From Paenibacillus sp. JNUCC32 (lineage in GTDB: Bacteria; Bacillota; Bacilli; Paenibacillales; Paenibacillaceae), in contig NZ_CP062260.1 in NCBI RefSeq assembly GCF_014863545.1, positions 1,426,001 to 1,490,000 of the forward strand: 64,000 nucleotides of DNA, read 5' to 3'. Under the pieces are notes generated by a model, which was not told the DNA's origin, made no database searches, and saw nothing but the letters and a program-made list of their open reading frames with translations. A program made the position numbers and the translations under genes. Every line of letters starts with the position of its first letter. Positions within the stretch are counted from its first letter, which is position 1. Of this stretch, positions 1 through 8,523 are shown piece by piece.

Positions 1-2
1 AC

Positions 3-788
3 CGCAGGTTCCTGTTTAAACTTACCCATGCATGGATCGGCTGGCTTGTTCCGCTCTTTATCATCATCGCGTGGCAGGCGGCTGGGGCCATGGGTTGGCT
101 CAATCCGATCCTGCTTCCGACTCCGCTCGATATCTGGAAGGAATTCGTTCATTTAACAAGCTCCGGCGAGCTGATTCGCCATTTGGGCATCTCATCCTGG
201 CGAGCGCTGCTCGGGTTTCTGCTCGGCGGCAGCCTCGGTTTGGCCGCGGGGATATGGGTTGGTTTCTCGTACAAGGCCGAGCGGCTTGTCGATCCTACCT
301 TGCAAATGCTGCGGACGCTTCCCCATCTGGCCATTGCGCCGCTGTTCATTCTATGGTTCGGATTCGGGGAAACCTCGAAAATCCTGCTTATTGCCAAGGG
401 CTCGTTCTTTCCGCTCTACGTGAACACATTCCTCGGCATCCGCTCCGTGGACAACAGGCTGTTTGACGTAGCCCGCGTCCTGCAATTCAGCCGTTGGGAT
501 ATGATCCGCAGGCTGATCGTTCCCGCTTCGCTGCCCCATATTTTCCTCGGCATACGCCTCTCGATCGGGGTGGCATGGCTTGGCCTGGTTGTGGCGGAGC
601 TGATGGGTTCCAGCTCCGGCATCGGTTATATCATCAATGATGCGCGTTCCTTCTCCTGGACCACGGTGGTCTTCGTTGGAATTTTGGTGTTTGCGCTCGT
701 CGGGAAGCTGTCGGATTCCCTCGTCAAAGGGCTCGAAGGCAGACTTCTGCGTTGGCAGGACAGCTATAAGGGAGGCGACTCGTCATGA
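3..788 (+). CDS. ssuC: Aliphatic sulfonate ABC transporter permease, 5' truncated
   Basis: Inner-membrane permease of a sulfonate/nitrate/taurine-type importer. The reading frame is open to the left edge of the window (it begins RRFLFKLTHAW), so the true start lies upstream; the internal ATG at 90 is not the start. Several hydrophobic segments are visible, and the EAA-type cytoplasmic loop that contacts the ATPase lies in ELMGSSSGIGYIINDARSFS. It is clearly paralogous to the next gene, which it overlaps by ATGA at 785. The binding protein and ATPase expected in such a system are not in the window and presumably lie upstream. Confidence 0.88.
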   Translation, partial: RRFLFKLTHAWIGWLVPLFIIIAWQAAGAMGWLNPILLPTPLDIWKEFVHLTSSGELIRHLGISSWRALLGFLLGGSLGLAAGIWVGFSYKAERLVDPTLQMLRTLPHLAIAPLFILWFGFGETSKILLIAKGSFFPLYVNTFLGIRSVDNRLFDVARVLQFSRWDMIRRLIVPASLPHIFLGIRLSIGVAWLGLVVAELMGSSSGIGYIINDARSFSWTTVVFVGILVFALVGKLSDSLVKGLEGRLLRWQDSYKGGDSS

Positions 789-1594
789 GAAGTCATGCAG
801 ACACTTCAGAAACAGGGGGGCGGGACTGGCTGAAGGCCATTCCAAAGCCCCTCCATGCCTGGCTTGTGCCCGCAGCGATCTTGGCTTTATGGCAGGCAGC
901 CGGCGGATTTGGCTGGATTTCGGCGTCCCTGCTGCCTACTCCGCTTACGATAGCCAAGCAATTCTCGAGTTTGGGGGCCAACGGCGAGCTGTGGGAGCAT
1001 TTTCGGATCAGTCTCCTTCGAGCGCTATCGGGCTTTTTGCTGGGCGGCTTGACGGGGCTGGCTCTGGGATTGTCCACGGGGCTTGGCAAAATGGCGGAGC
1101 GTACGCTGGACCCTTCATTTCAAATGCTGCGTACCGTACCGTTATTATCGCTGATTCCGCTGTTTATTCTATGGTTCGGCATCGGGGAATTCTCGAAGAT
1201 TCTCATGATCTCCCTCGGAGCCTTTTTCCCGATCTATGTAAATACCTTCCTTGGCATTCGCAGCGTGGATGCAAAGCTATATGAAGTATCGAGGATCTTT
1301 CAATATTCAAAGCTGCAGCTGCTGATCCGGTTGATCGTACCGGCTGCACTGCCGAACATCTTGCTTGGCATCCGCCTGTCGCTCGGCGTTTCCTGGCTTG
1401 TGCTGGTCGTAGCGGAGATGATGGGGACCAGCGCGGGCATCGGATACATGATTCAAGACGCCCGAGCCTATTCCCAAACGGACATTGTGTTTGTAGGCAT
1501 TATTATTTTTGCAGTCGTGGGCAAGCTCTCCGATTCCGTTGTACGCCGGCTGGAATCCAGGCTGCTGGGCTGGAGAGAGACATATAAGGGCTGA
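785..1594 (+). CDS. ssuC: Aliphatic sulfonate ABC transporter permease (second copy)
   Basis: A 269-residue membrane permease of the SsuC/TauC type. The N-terminal cytoplasmic stretch is followed by about six membrane segments. The conserved loop AEMMGTSAGIGYMIQDARAY matches the ATPase-contact motif. Much of its length aligns by eye with the preceding permease, sharing for example YVNTFLGIRSVD and VGKLSDS. The ATGA overlap with that gene implies translational coupling. Most ssu systems use one permease gene as a homodimer, so two adjacent copies may form a heterodimer or serve two binding proteins (inference). Confidence 0.9.
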   Translation: MRSHADTSETGGRDWLKAIPKPLHAWLVPAAILALWQAAGGFGWISASLLPTPLTIAKQFSSLGANGELWEHFRISLLRALSGFLLGGLTGLALGLSTGLGKMAERTLDPSFQMLRTVPLLSLIPLFILWFGIGEFSKILMISLGAFFPIYVNTFLGIRSVDAKLYEVSRIFQYSKLQLLIRLIVPAALPNILLGIRLSLGVSWLVLVVAEMMGTSAGIGYMIQDARAYSQTDIVFVGIIIFAVVGKLSDSVVRRLESRLLGWRETYKG

Positions 1595-1642
1595 TCAAGG
1601 ATGGTTGGCTGACAATTTTATATGAATTGGAGTGGTACGAAG

Positions 1643-3013
1643 ATGGGGACAACCAACCGCAGAGATCATCAGATGCACCTGGGAGCGTTTATCTATTATG
1701 CAGGACATCATCACGCCGGATGGCGTCATCCAACCTCGGACGTGGAGGGCATGTTTGGCATTGAGCTGTATAAGCAGCTGGCAGCCACGGCAGAGCGGGG
1801 AAAGTTCGACATGATGTTTTTTGCCGATTTGCTGTACGTGACCCAGGTCGAAAATTCCGCTTCCGGCATGCTGGACCCGTTAACGCTGTTATCCGCACTC
1901 TCCGCCGTGACGGACAAACTGGGGCTGACCGCCACGGTCTCCACAACGTACAATGAGCCATATAACGTGGCTCGGAAATTTGCTTCTCTCGATTGGATCA
2001 GCGGGGGAAGAGCGGGCTGGAATATCGTGACGTCCCAGCTTGACATCGAAGCCCACAATTACGGCAAGCCGGAGCACCCGGAGCATGGCTTGCGTTACGA
2101 AATGGCACGCGAGTTTGTTGAAGCGGTTACCCGGTTATGGGACAGCTGGGAAGACGATGCCCTTGTGCTGGATCGGGAGTCCGGGAAATTTGCCGATGGA
2201 GCGAAGGTGCGTTCCGTGGACTTTAACGGGCAATGGTATTCCACGAAAGGCCCGCTGAACGTTCCGAGGCCGCCGCAAGGCTACCCCGTCCTGATACAGG
2301 CCGGTTCTTCCGGTCCGGGACAGGACTTTGCCGCTCAATATGGCGAGGTCATCTTTACGGCACAGCAGTCCAAGAAGGCAGCGCAGGCGTTTTACGCCAG
2401 CGTGCACTCGAAGCTGTCCCATTATGGAAGAGCAAGCGGAAGCCTGAAAATCATGCCGGGCCTGTCGCCTGTCATCGGCTCAACCGAGGAGGAGGCACGG
2501 CGCAAAGCGCAAGAACTGCTGGAATTGATTCCGCCAGCTTCGGCGATCGCCGTTCTGTCCGGGTTCCTGAATTACGACCTGAGCGGTTATCCGCCGGACC
2601 AGCCGCTCCCAAGAAACATCCCGGACCCCGTGGCCGCATCCAACGGCATGAAAAGCCGGGTCCAGTTATATATGGACATGGCTTATCAGGATAATCTGTC
2701 GATCTTAGAGTTAGGAAGAAAGATACTGACCTCGAGAGGTCATATGCCATTTGTCGGGACGCCCGAGCAGTTGGCCGACATGATGCAGGATTGGTTCGAA
2801 GGTTATGCCTGCGACGGATTTAATATCATGCCTCCGGTGCTGCCGGGAGATCTGGACGAGTTCGTGGATGCGGTTATCCCGGTGCTCCAAGAACGGGGCC
2901 TGTTCCGTTCCGAATACAGCGGCCATACACTGAGGGAGCATCTGGGCCTAACGCGTCCTGAACCGGGACATTTTCGCCGGGAGGTTCAACAGGCCGCCGC
3001 GGATGCCATATAA
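1643..3013 (+). CDS. LLM-class flavin-dependent monooxygenase (NtaA/SnaA/DszA family)
   Basis: A reduced-flavin-dependent monooxygenase of the bacterial luciferase-like superfamily. Relatives cleave organosulfur, nitrilotriacetate or similar substrates using FMNH2 from a separate reductase. The N-terminal GAFIYYAGHHHAGWRHP and the internal SGGRAGWNIVTS are typical of the NtaA/SnaA subgroup, and the length of about 456 residues fits. I prefer ATG 1643, because GGAGTGG at 1629-1635 sits 7 nt upstream; an in-frame ATG at 1622 has no such site. It lies 48 nt after the sulfonate permeases and ends at a terminator, so it probably desulfonates imported organosulfonates. The substrate cannot be read from the sequence. 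Confidence 0.88.
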   Translation: MGTTNRRDHQMHLGAFIYYAGHHHAGWRHPTSDVEGMFGIELYKQLAATAERGKFDMMFFADLLYVTQVENSASGMLDPLTLLSALSAVTDKLGLTATVSTTYNEPYNVARKFASLDWISGGRAGWNIVTSQLDIEAHNYGKPEHPEHGLRYEMAREFVEAVTRLWDSWEDDALVLDRESGKFADGAKVRSVDFNGQWYSTKGPLNVPRPPQGYPVLIQAGSSGPGQDFAAQYGEVIFTAQQSKKAAQAFYASVHSKLSHYGRASGSLKIMPGLSPVIGSTEEEARRKAQELLELIPPASAIAVLSGFLNYDLSGYPPDQPLPRNIPDPVAASNGMKSRVQLYMDMAYQDNLSILELGRKILTSRGHMPFVGTPEQLADMMQDWFEGYACDGFNIMPPVLPGDLDEFVDAVIPVLQERGLFRSEYSGHTLREHLGLTRPEPGHFRREVQQAAADAI

Positions 3014-3030
3014 GCGTGAAAAGGCGGGGA

Positions 3031-3076
3031 ACGTTCCAAGCGACCGAGGGTTCAGGTCAGCTTGGGACGTTTTTTT
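3031..3076 (+). terminator. Rho-independent terminator of the sulfonate operon
   Basis: ACGTTCCAAGC (3031-3041) pairs with GCTTGGGACGT (3060-3070) and is followed by a run of seven T. It lies 18 nt after the monooxygenase stop. Confidence 0.85.
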
Positions 3077-3187
3077 GGTCGCTTCAAATGCAAAAAAAGC
3101 TATACTATTTCTCGAGTGATATTGTCAGAAATGACGATCTTTTCAGGTCATATAAGTAGTCAACGATACGAAAGAGGGTTCGAGCAA

Positions 3188-4936
3188 TTGGAAACGACAG
3201 CAGACAGTGCGATTCAATGGGATGAGATGGAAGATGACGAGCTGGTGAAATACTCGCAGGCAGGGGAACGGGAAGCATTCGGGGAGCTTGTTCGGCGCCA
3301 TCGCTCCAAGGTGTATGGTTATGCCAGAGCGATAACGCGGGAGTCCTACTTAGCAGAAGACGTGGTGCAAGATGCCCTGATCCGAGCATTCATGCATCTT
3401 GGCAAATTGGTGGATGCCCGGCGCTTCCTTCCATGGATGCACCGCATCGTCCGGAATCAGGCCTATACCCGCCTTAAAGGGAGCTCCGCGTGCAAAGAGC
3501 AGACTTTCACCGAGCTAGAAGGCATGGGAAGAGTTAACGGTTCGGGGAGTCTGGAGCAATGGAACGATCTGGACAGCATTCTGGGCAGGCTCAACCATTC
3601 CGCAAGCGAAGCGGCCTCGGGTTTTAACGTACCGGAGGAGCGCATCGTGCAGCAGGAAACGCTGCGTGCTTTAACCGGCATCATTCAATGCCTGAAGCCG
3701 CGCGAAAGGCTTATTTTCGAATCCCATTTTTTCGATCAGCTGTCCCCGCAGGAAATTGCCGACTTGTTTCAGCTCTCTTCGGCCAATGTGTACCAGATTA
3801 TTTCGAGATCACGGAAAAAAGTGATCCAAGAAAAAATCCGCGTTACCGTTGACTCTTATATTAAGACGAGAAGGGACCTGGGAATTATGAAGAAGAACAT
3901 ATTGCCTTACGAAGGACCGATGAAAGAAACCAAAACCTGGACATCCGCAGCGGATGCCACGTACAAAATGCTTCAGTTTACAGACCGCAAGCTATCGCTT
4001 CCGATGGTCATGGGGCTGACGGGGCATGCATTCCGGATCAATATCATACCGAATGATGTCCATATCGCGGGCCCGACCGCCTATTTTTTCGGCGAATCTT
4101 TATCCCGCGGCCTTCATAATATCGGCTTCCATTCCAAATTCGTCGACGGCATGTCGGACGGCATCGGGACAAACGCCAATCTGCTGGATCCTGCCCTTAT
4201 GGAAAAGGGAGCGATGAATAAACGCAGCATTCATCAAGAGCTGCCAAGAGCCCTTGATTTGATCCATGCCTCATTGGATCGCGGATATCCCGTCCTGGCC
4301 TGGGATATTTTCTTTCCGGAGTTCGGAACGCTGTACGGGTACGATGACGAGACGAGAACCTTATATGCGGAGGAGTGCGGAAGAGTCGATACGCTGCCTT
4401 ACGAAAATCTGGGCAAGAGCGTCTTGGAAGAAATATTCGTCTTGGCGATTGAGGGTTCCGTGGATTTGACGCTTCGGCAGCAGCTGCGACTGGCACTGGA
4501 AACCGCCACCGAGTTATATGAAGGAAAGGAAAACGCGGTGCCGACGGCTGTGAAGGGAATCGCCGCCTACGATGCTTGGATTGAATCGCTGCATGGTCGT
4601 GAAATAGAGCCGAATGGTCATGCTTACAACATCGAAGTGCTGCGGGATGCCCGGTACTATGCCGCCGAGTTCTTCAAGGAACTGGTGAGCGCTTGGCCGA
4701 AAGCCATGGAGGACGGTCCGGATCTGACGGCATCGTTCGAAGATGCCGCCGCGCTGTATACGGAGATCTGTAAGAAGTTCAGTGTCCTGCATGGGATGTT
4801 TCCATTTCCGAAGGGTGGCGAGCCTAATTCGGCAGAACAAGCAGCAACGGCGATATCGCTGGTAGAGGAGATCAAGGCCTTGGAGATCGAAGCAGCTGCG
4901 AAATTGGGCCAGATGTTTTCTACATTGTCCTCCTGA
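3188..4936 (+). CDS. ECF-type sigma-70 factor fused to a BtrH-like C-terminal domain
   Basis: RNA polymerase sigma factor with an unusual C-terminal half. Region 2 lies at about residues 25-100 (YGYARAITRESYLAEDVVQD), followed by a longer than usual linker. Region 4 lies at about 165-225 (LSPQEIADLFQLSSANVYQI). Residues from about 233 to 582 form a second module that resembles the BtrH N-terminal, cysteine-peptidase-like family (LTGHAFRINIIP, then GYPVLAWDIFFPEFGTLYGY). Ordinary ECF factors are about 160-220 residues. I choose TTG 3188, because AGAGGG lies just upstream; the open frame extends further 5' to 3062 but runs through the previous terminator. An in-frame ATG at 3887, right at the junction, could also start the C-terminal module alone. 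The sigma call is secure; the C-terminal family is a motif-level judgement and its function is unknown. Confidence 0.82.
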   Translation: METTADSAIQWDEMEDDELVKYSQAGEREAFGELVRRHRSKVYGYARAITRESYLAEDVVQDALIRAFMHLGKLVDARRFLPWMHRIVRNQAYTRLKGSSACKEQTFTELEGMGRVNGSGSLEQWNDLDSILGRLNHSASEAASGFNVPEERIVQQETLRALTGIIQCLKPRERLIFESHFFDQLSPQEIADLFQLSSANVYQIISRSRKKVIQEKIRVTVDSYIKTRRDLGIMKKNILPYEGPMKETKTWTSAADATYKMLQFTDRKLSLPMVMGLTGHAFRINIIPNDVHIAGPTAYFFGESLSRGLHNIGFHSKFVDGMSDGIGTNANLLDPALMEKGAMNKRSIHQELPRALDLIHASLDRGYPVLAWDIFFPEFGTLYGYDDETRTLYAEECGRVDTLPYENLGKSVLEEIFVLAIEGSVDLTLRQQLRLALETATELYEGKENAVPTAVKGIAAYDAWIESLHGREIEPNGHAYNIEVLRDARYYAAEFFKELVSAWPKAMEDGPDLTASFEDAAALYTEICKKFSVLHGMFPFPKGGEPNSAEQAATAISLVEEIKALEIEAAAKLGQMFSTLSS

Positions 4937-5000
4937 ATCCAGGTTGGTTTAGCGGCTTAATCCTTGCCGCAATGATTGGAATGAATAAGCATAAGATAAA

Positions 5001-5035
5001 GACGCCTGCGACGTTTGTAGTTGCGGCGTCTTTTT
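5001..5035 (+). terminator. Terminator after the sigma-fusion gene
   Basis: GACGCCTGCGAC pairs with GTTGCGGCGTC across a short loop and is followed by TTTTT. Confidence 0.82.
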
Positions 5036-5186
5036 GACGTTATTGCACTAAAGTTGCAGTCGCACCTCAATATCAACTACTATTTAAAGAGGGACAGAAC
5101 TTCTAGAATGTTAGCAACGCGTTTTGTTTTTATTTACTACTCGAGTCGTCACGGCTCTGAATCACACAATCGAAAGGAAGTATCCC

Positions 5187-5930
5187 ATGAATTCTTTGCA
5201 AATCGAACAGCTCAAAATCATTCGGAACGAAATTACCCGATTCATGATGAAATACAAATTCGCCTTAGATGAGATCGAAACCAAGATGGAGATATTAAAA
5301 GAAGAGTTTCAGGCTCTTCATGACTATAGCCCGATCGAGCATACGAAATCCCGCCTGAAATCGCCGGAGAGCATCATGAAGAAGCTGCTTCGCAAGGGCG
5401 GAAACATATCGCTCCGTTCCATAGAAGATAACATTAAGGACATTGCGGGTTTACGAATCACCTGTTCATTCATTACCGACATTTACAAAATCAGCGACAT
5501 GCTGCAGAATCAAAGCGATTTAACGGTCCTGAACGTCAAGGACTACATCAAGAATCCGAAGCCGAACGGATACCAAAGCTTGCATCTGTTAGTGGAAGTG
5601 CCCGTCTTTTTCTCTGACCGGGTGGAGAAGGTATGCGTTGAAGTCCAGATTCGAACGATTGCCATGGATTTCTGGGCGAGTCTGGAGCATAAGATCTTTT
5701 ACAAATATAATAAGTCGGTTCCCCAGCACCTGCTCGAAGAGCTTAAGAAGGCGGCGGATACCGCCAACGCGCTGGACCGTCAGATGGAGCAATTGCATCG
5801 CGAAGTGCAGGCCATTAAGGATTCGGAAAGCGACGATTCGCTTCTTGAGGAATTAAAAAGCATCCAGATCAACAACCGCAAGTATGAGCTCCCGGCGGGC
5901 TTGCTCGAAGTATTGACGGAGGATAATTAA
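5187..5930 (+). CDS. Small alarmone synthetase, RelA/SpoT-domain GTP pyrophosphokinase (RelP/RelQ type)
   Basis: Makes (p)ppGpp by transferring pyrophosphate from ATP to GDP/GTP. It is a stand-alone cytosolic synthetase of 247 residues without the HD hydrolase or ACT/TGS domains of long RelA. The synthetase signatures are present: SIMKKLLRKG, then IKDIAGLRITCSF, YIKNPKPNGYQSLHL and VEVQIRTIAMDFWASLEHKI. A charged, coiled C-terminal tail follows, longer than in the roughly 210-residue Bacillus enzymes. The start is ATG 5187 with AAAGGAAG upstream; an in-frame ATG at 5124 lacks a site. It follows the sigma fusion, but a terminator separates them. Confidence 0.9.
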   Translation: MNSLQIEQLKIIRNEITRFMMKYKFALDEIETKMEILKEEFQALHDYSPIEHTKSRLKSPESIMKKLLRKGGNISLRSIEDNIKDIAGLRITCSFITDIYKISDMLQNQSDLTVLNVKDYIKNPKPNGYQSLHLLVEVPVFFSDRVEKVCVEVQIRTIAMDFWASLEHKIFYKYNKSVPQHLLEELKKAADTANALDRQMEQLHREVQAIKDSESDDSLLEELKSIQINNRKYELPAGLLEVLTEDN

Positions 5931-5968
5931 GACGTACCCGGGCGGCGCAAAAAAGGAATGCCTGACCT

Positions 5969-5993
5969 GTTTCATCGCCCTTGCACCGGGTAT
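5969..5993 (+). promoter_or_regulatory. SigB-like promoter of candidate RNA 1
   Basis: GTTTCA (5969-5974), a 13-nt spacer, and GGGTAT (5988-5993) match the general-stress SigB pattern GTTT..-N12-15-GGGWAW. The arrangement is repeated exactly before candidate RNA 2, including the 17-nt offset from GGGTA to the start of the closing helix. The sigma factor is inferred; many Paenibacillus lack a classical SigB. Confidence 0.6.
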
Positions 5994-6000
5994 ATATATC

Positions 6001-6229
6001 CTAAGTGGGAAGTGGAAACACATCAACACCAGACGGATAACAAGACGTTAAGTCGGAATTACCGAAAGGATTTGATACCCATGTACAACGAAACAAGGAA
6101 TAAGGACGACACAGCCTGAATTATTCCGGCGTACACCTTAAGCTATTAAAGCAATGGAATGATAGCGTCAGAATGGATATAACCGCTTCCCACGAAAAAA
6201 ACTCTGCGAGTGATCTCGCGGAGTTTTTT
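6001..6229 (+). ncRNA. Candidate structured small RNA, copy 1
   Basis: The intergenic stretch between the alarmone synthetase and hemY has the form of an independent RNA gene of about 230 nt. After the promoter at 5969-5993, GTGGGAAGTGG (6005-6015) can pair along all 11 nt with CCGCTTCCCAC (6183-6193, one U-G pair). A terminator follows at once. The same layout, with matching sequence blocks (ACCGGGTA.ATATA, AAGTGGGAAGTGG, CCGAAAGG, TTGAT), recurs at 8524-8748. Inside it is a possible 12-codon ORF (6081-6119) behind AAAGGA. I do not recognise the family; it does not read as tmRNA, RNase P or a known riboswitch, but 6S-like or raiA-like RNA has not been excluded. Confidence 0.55.
6199..6229 (+). 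terminator. Terminator of candidate RNA 1
   Basis: AAACTCTGCGAG pairs with CTCGCGGAGTTT over a 4-nt loop and is followed by a T run. It starts 6 nt after the RNA closing helix. Confidence 0.85.
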
Positions 6230-6392
6230 GCTGTCGACGACCATCCCAGCACCTGGATCATGAGTGCAGCACGAACAATTATAGCTTGTTCAGGGGCGAT
6301 GTCCGGGAAATCGGTGGCTGTGAACGGTTCTGTTCACAATATTGAGGGAATGGCACCCGACGAATGAACGGCCACTATGATATACTTAGGAA

Positions 6393-6421
6393 TTGGATAC
6401 AATGGTAACGTAACATTATAT
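6393..6421 (+). promoter_or_regulatory. Possible SigA promoter of hemY
   Basis: TTGGAT (6393-6398), a 17-nt spacer and TTATAT (6416-6421), about 40 nt before the GTG start. Both boxes are partial matches. Confidence 0.4.
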
Positions 6422-6460
6422 ATTATTGATATAAACCTACATAATAGAGGTGTATGTACA

Positions 6461-7858
6461 GTGACAACTACCGTAGTCATCGGCGGCGGCATTACCGGAC
6501 TTTCGACCTTATATTATCTGCAAAAAGAGCTGAAACAGCATCGACGGGACATGGACTTGGTGCTGGTTGAGGCAAGCGATGTGCTGGGAGGCAAAATCCG
6601 AACCGTCCAGAACGGTGAATTTATTATGGAAACCGGAGCGGATTCGATCGTATCCCGGAAAACGAATGTGGCGCCGCTTCTGGAGGAGCTTCAGATAACG
6701 GACCAGGTTGTGTACAATGCCACGGGGACTTCTTTCATATATACAAACGACGGCCTAAAAAAAATCCCCGAGGAGAGCGTATTCGGCATACCGCTTAGCT
6801 TGAAATCCTTGACCGAAAGCGAGCTGGTATCCGCGGAGGGGAAGGTAGAGGCGCTCAAGGACTATTACACGCCGAATGAGACGTTCACCAAGCATGATTC
6901 CCTGGGAGAATTCCTTGAGTCCTTTCTAGGAAAGGAAATTGTTCAGAACCAGATCGCTCCGGTCATATCGGGCGTCTATTCCGGGGAGCTCCATGACCTG
7001 ACCATTGCGTCCACATTCCCCTATTTGCTGGAGTACAAAAATACCTACGGCAGCATCATGGGCGGTTTGGCCGAGAATAAACAGAAGTTCCTTGGCACCG
7101 GCAATAAGAAATTTATTTCCTTCAAAGACGGTGTCTCGGTTTTGATTGACGCACTGGAACGGAGCCTGACAGAAGCAGGCGCGAAGATCTGCAAGGGCGT
7201 TGCCGCTGAGAAGCTGGAGAGAACGCCTAACGGCTATCGATTGATGCTGGCGAACGGCGAACAGATGGAAGCGGATTTTGTTGTAATAAGCACGCTGGGA
7301 TCAAGCGCGAAAGAGCTGCTGGAAGATCCGCGGCTTCACGAGGATTTTGACCAATTGTATACGAAGTCGCTCATTAGCGTGTATCTGGCCTATGATATTC
7401 GAGATGAAGAGCTTCCTTACGACGGCACGGGATTCATTACGGCCAAGGGGACGAAGCTGAAGTGTGACGCATGCACCTGGACGAGCCGGAAATGGGAGCA
7501 CACCTCCGAGAATAATCGGCTATTGATGCGATTGTTCTACAAAAGCTCCAATCCGTATTATGACCAATTAATCCGATTGTCGGACGAAGAATTGAAGCAT
7601 GTCGGGATGGAGGATATCCGTCAGAGCTTAGGTTTAGAGGCTGAACCCGTGTCCTGCGAAGTTACCAAATGGCATGAGAATATGCCGAACTATCATCTGA
7701 AGCACAGGCAGGTCGTGGAGTCGCTGGAGCTCGCAATGGAAGACCTTTATCCTAACGTGATGCTTGCCGGCTGTTCATATTATGGCGTTGGGATCCCGGA
7801 CTGCATCGCGAACGGCGAGAAGACGGCAGGTATGATCATGGAAAGGATGCTCAAATGA
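6461..7858 (+). CDS. hemY: Coproporphyrinogen III/protoporphyrinogen IX oxidase
   Basis: FAD-dependent oxidase of late haem synthesis. In Firmicutes the HemY/CgoX enzyme oxidises coproporphyrinogen III to coproporphyrin III with O2. The N-terminal dinucleotide-binding motif VVIGGGITGLSTLYYL is followed by EASDVLGGKIRT and METGADSI, all standard for the family. The C-terminal FAD-contact region is VMLAGCSYYGVGIPDCIANG. At 465 residues it is close to B. subtilis HemY. The GTG start at 6461 is favoured by AGAGG 11 nt upstream. The gene stands apart from other hem genes and overlaps the next gene by ATGA. Confidence 0.92.
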   Translation: MTTTVVIGGGITGLSTLYYLQKELKQHRRDMDLVLVEASDVLGGKIRTVQNGEFIMETGADSIVSRKTNVAPLLEELQITDQVVYNATGTSFIYTNDGLKKIPEESVFGIPLSLKSLTESELVSAEGKVEALKDYYTPNETFTKHDSLGEFLESFLGKEIVQNQIAPVISGVYSGELHDLTIASTFPYLLEYKNTYGSIMGGLAENKQKFLGTGNKKFISFKDGVSVLIDALERSLTEAGAKICKGVAAEKLERTPNGYRLMLANGEQMEADFVVISTLGSSAKELLEDPRLHEDFDQLYTKSLISVYLAYDIRDEELPYDGTGFITAKGTKLKCDACTWTSRKWEHTSENNRLLMRLFYKSSNPYYDQLIRLSDEELKHVGMEDIRQSLGLEAEPVSCEVTKWHENMPNYHLKHRQVVESLELAMEDLYPNVMLAGCSYYGVGIPDCIANGEKTAGMIMERMLK

Positions 7859-8427
7859 CCATCTATATCGCTTTGCTTCGAGGAATCAACGTCGGCGGAC
7901 ACAATAAAATCAAAATGGCCGACTTAAGAAAAATGCTTGAAGGCATGGGCCTAGCCCGCGTGCAAACATACATTCAGAGCGGAAACGTGCTCTTCGAATC
8001 TGCGGATTCCAAGGAAACGCTGCAGGTCCAAATGGAGCAAGGAATACAAGAAGCGTTCGGCTTCCCGATAACCGTGATACTCAGAACCTCGCAGGAAATC
8101 GAGGGCATCGTCCGGCATTGTCCTTTTTCGGAAGAAACGATACGTGCGGCGGAGGCAGCATCGGAGTTTGAGAGTCTTTATGTTGCCATGCTGCCGGAAG
8201 CACCGACTCCCGATGACGTTGAGAGATTGAGGCTCTACGTGAACGATAAAGAAACTTTTGAAGCGATCGGAGAAGAAATCTATTTGCTGTTTAAGGAAAG
8301 CGTTCGGAATTCCAAGCTGGCGGCGCAAATGGCAAAGTTCGGCGTACCGATGACGATGCGGAATTGGAAAACCATGAACAAGCTGGTAGAGCTGTCCCGA
8401 ACGATGCAAAATGAACAGCCGCTATAG
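7855..8427 (+). CDS. DUF1697 domain protein
   Basis: A 190-residue cytosolic protein of the widespread DUF1697 family, whose function is unknown. The diagnostic start YIALLRGINVGGHNKIKMADL is visible, followed by IQSGNVLFES near residue 40 and RNWKTMNKL near the C terminus. It overlaps hemY by 4 nt, so the two are co-transcribed. No catalytic residues can be assigned. Confidence 0.85.
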   Translation: MTIYIALLRGINVGGHNKIKMADLRKMLEGMGLARVQTYIQSGNVLFESADSKETLQVQMEQGIQEAFGFPITVILRTSQEIEGIVRHCPFSEETIRAAEAASEFESLYVAMLPEAPTPDDVERLRLYVNDKETFEAIGEEIYLLFKESVRNSKLAAQMAKFGVPMTMRNWKTMNKLVELSRTMQNEQPL

Positions 8428-8491
8428 TGGATTCAAGGTGACGGAGGAGGCATTAGCGGCATCCGATTTCGAAGGAAATTTGGGCCGGCGT

Positions 8492-8516
8492 GTTTCACTT
8501 CCCGTGGACCGGGTAA
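8492..8516 (+). promoter_or_regulatory. SigB-like promoter of candidate RNA 2
   Basis: GTTTCA (8492-8497), a 13-nt spacer and GGGTAA (8511-8516). This is the same boxes and spacing as at 5969-5993. Conservation of promoter-like blocks while the surrounding sequence diverges supports function. Confidence 0.6.
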
Positions 8517-8523
8517 ATATAGA

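Noticed and set aside
6005..6015. GTGGGAAGTGG read as an MraZ box
   Set aside because: MraZ sites are GTGGG repeats before the mra/dcw cluster. Here only one and a half repeats occur, no such cluster follows, and the complementary CTTCCCAC downstream explains it better as an RNA helix.
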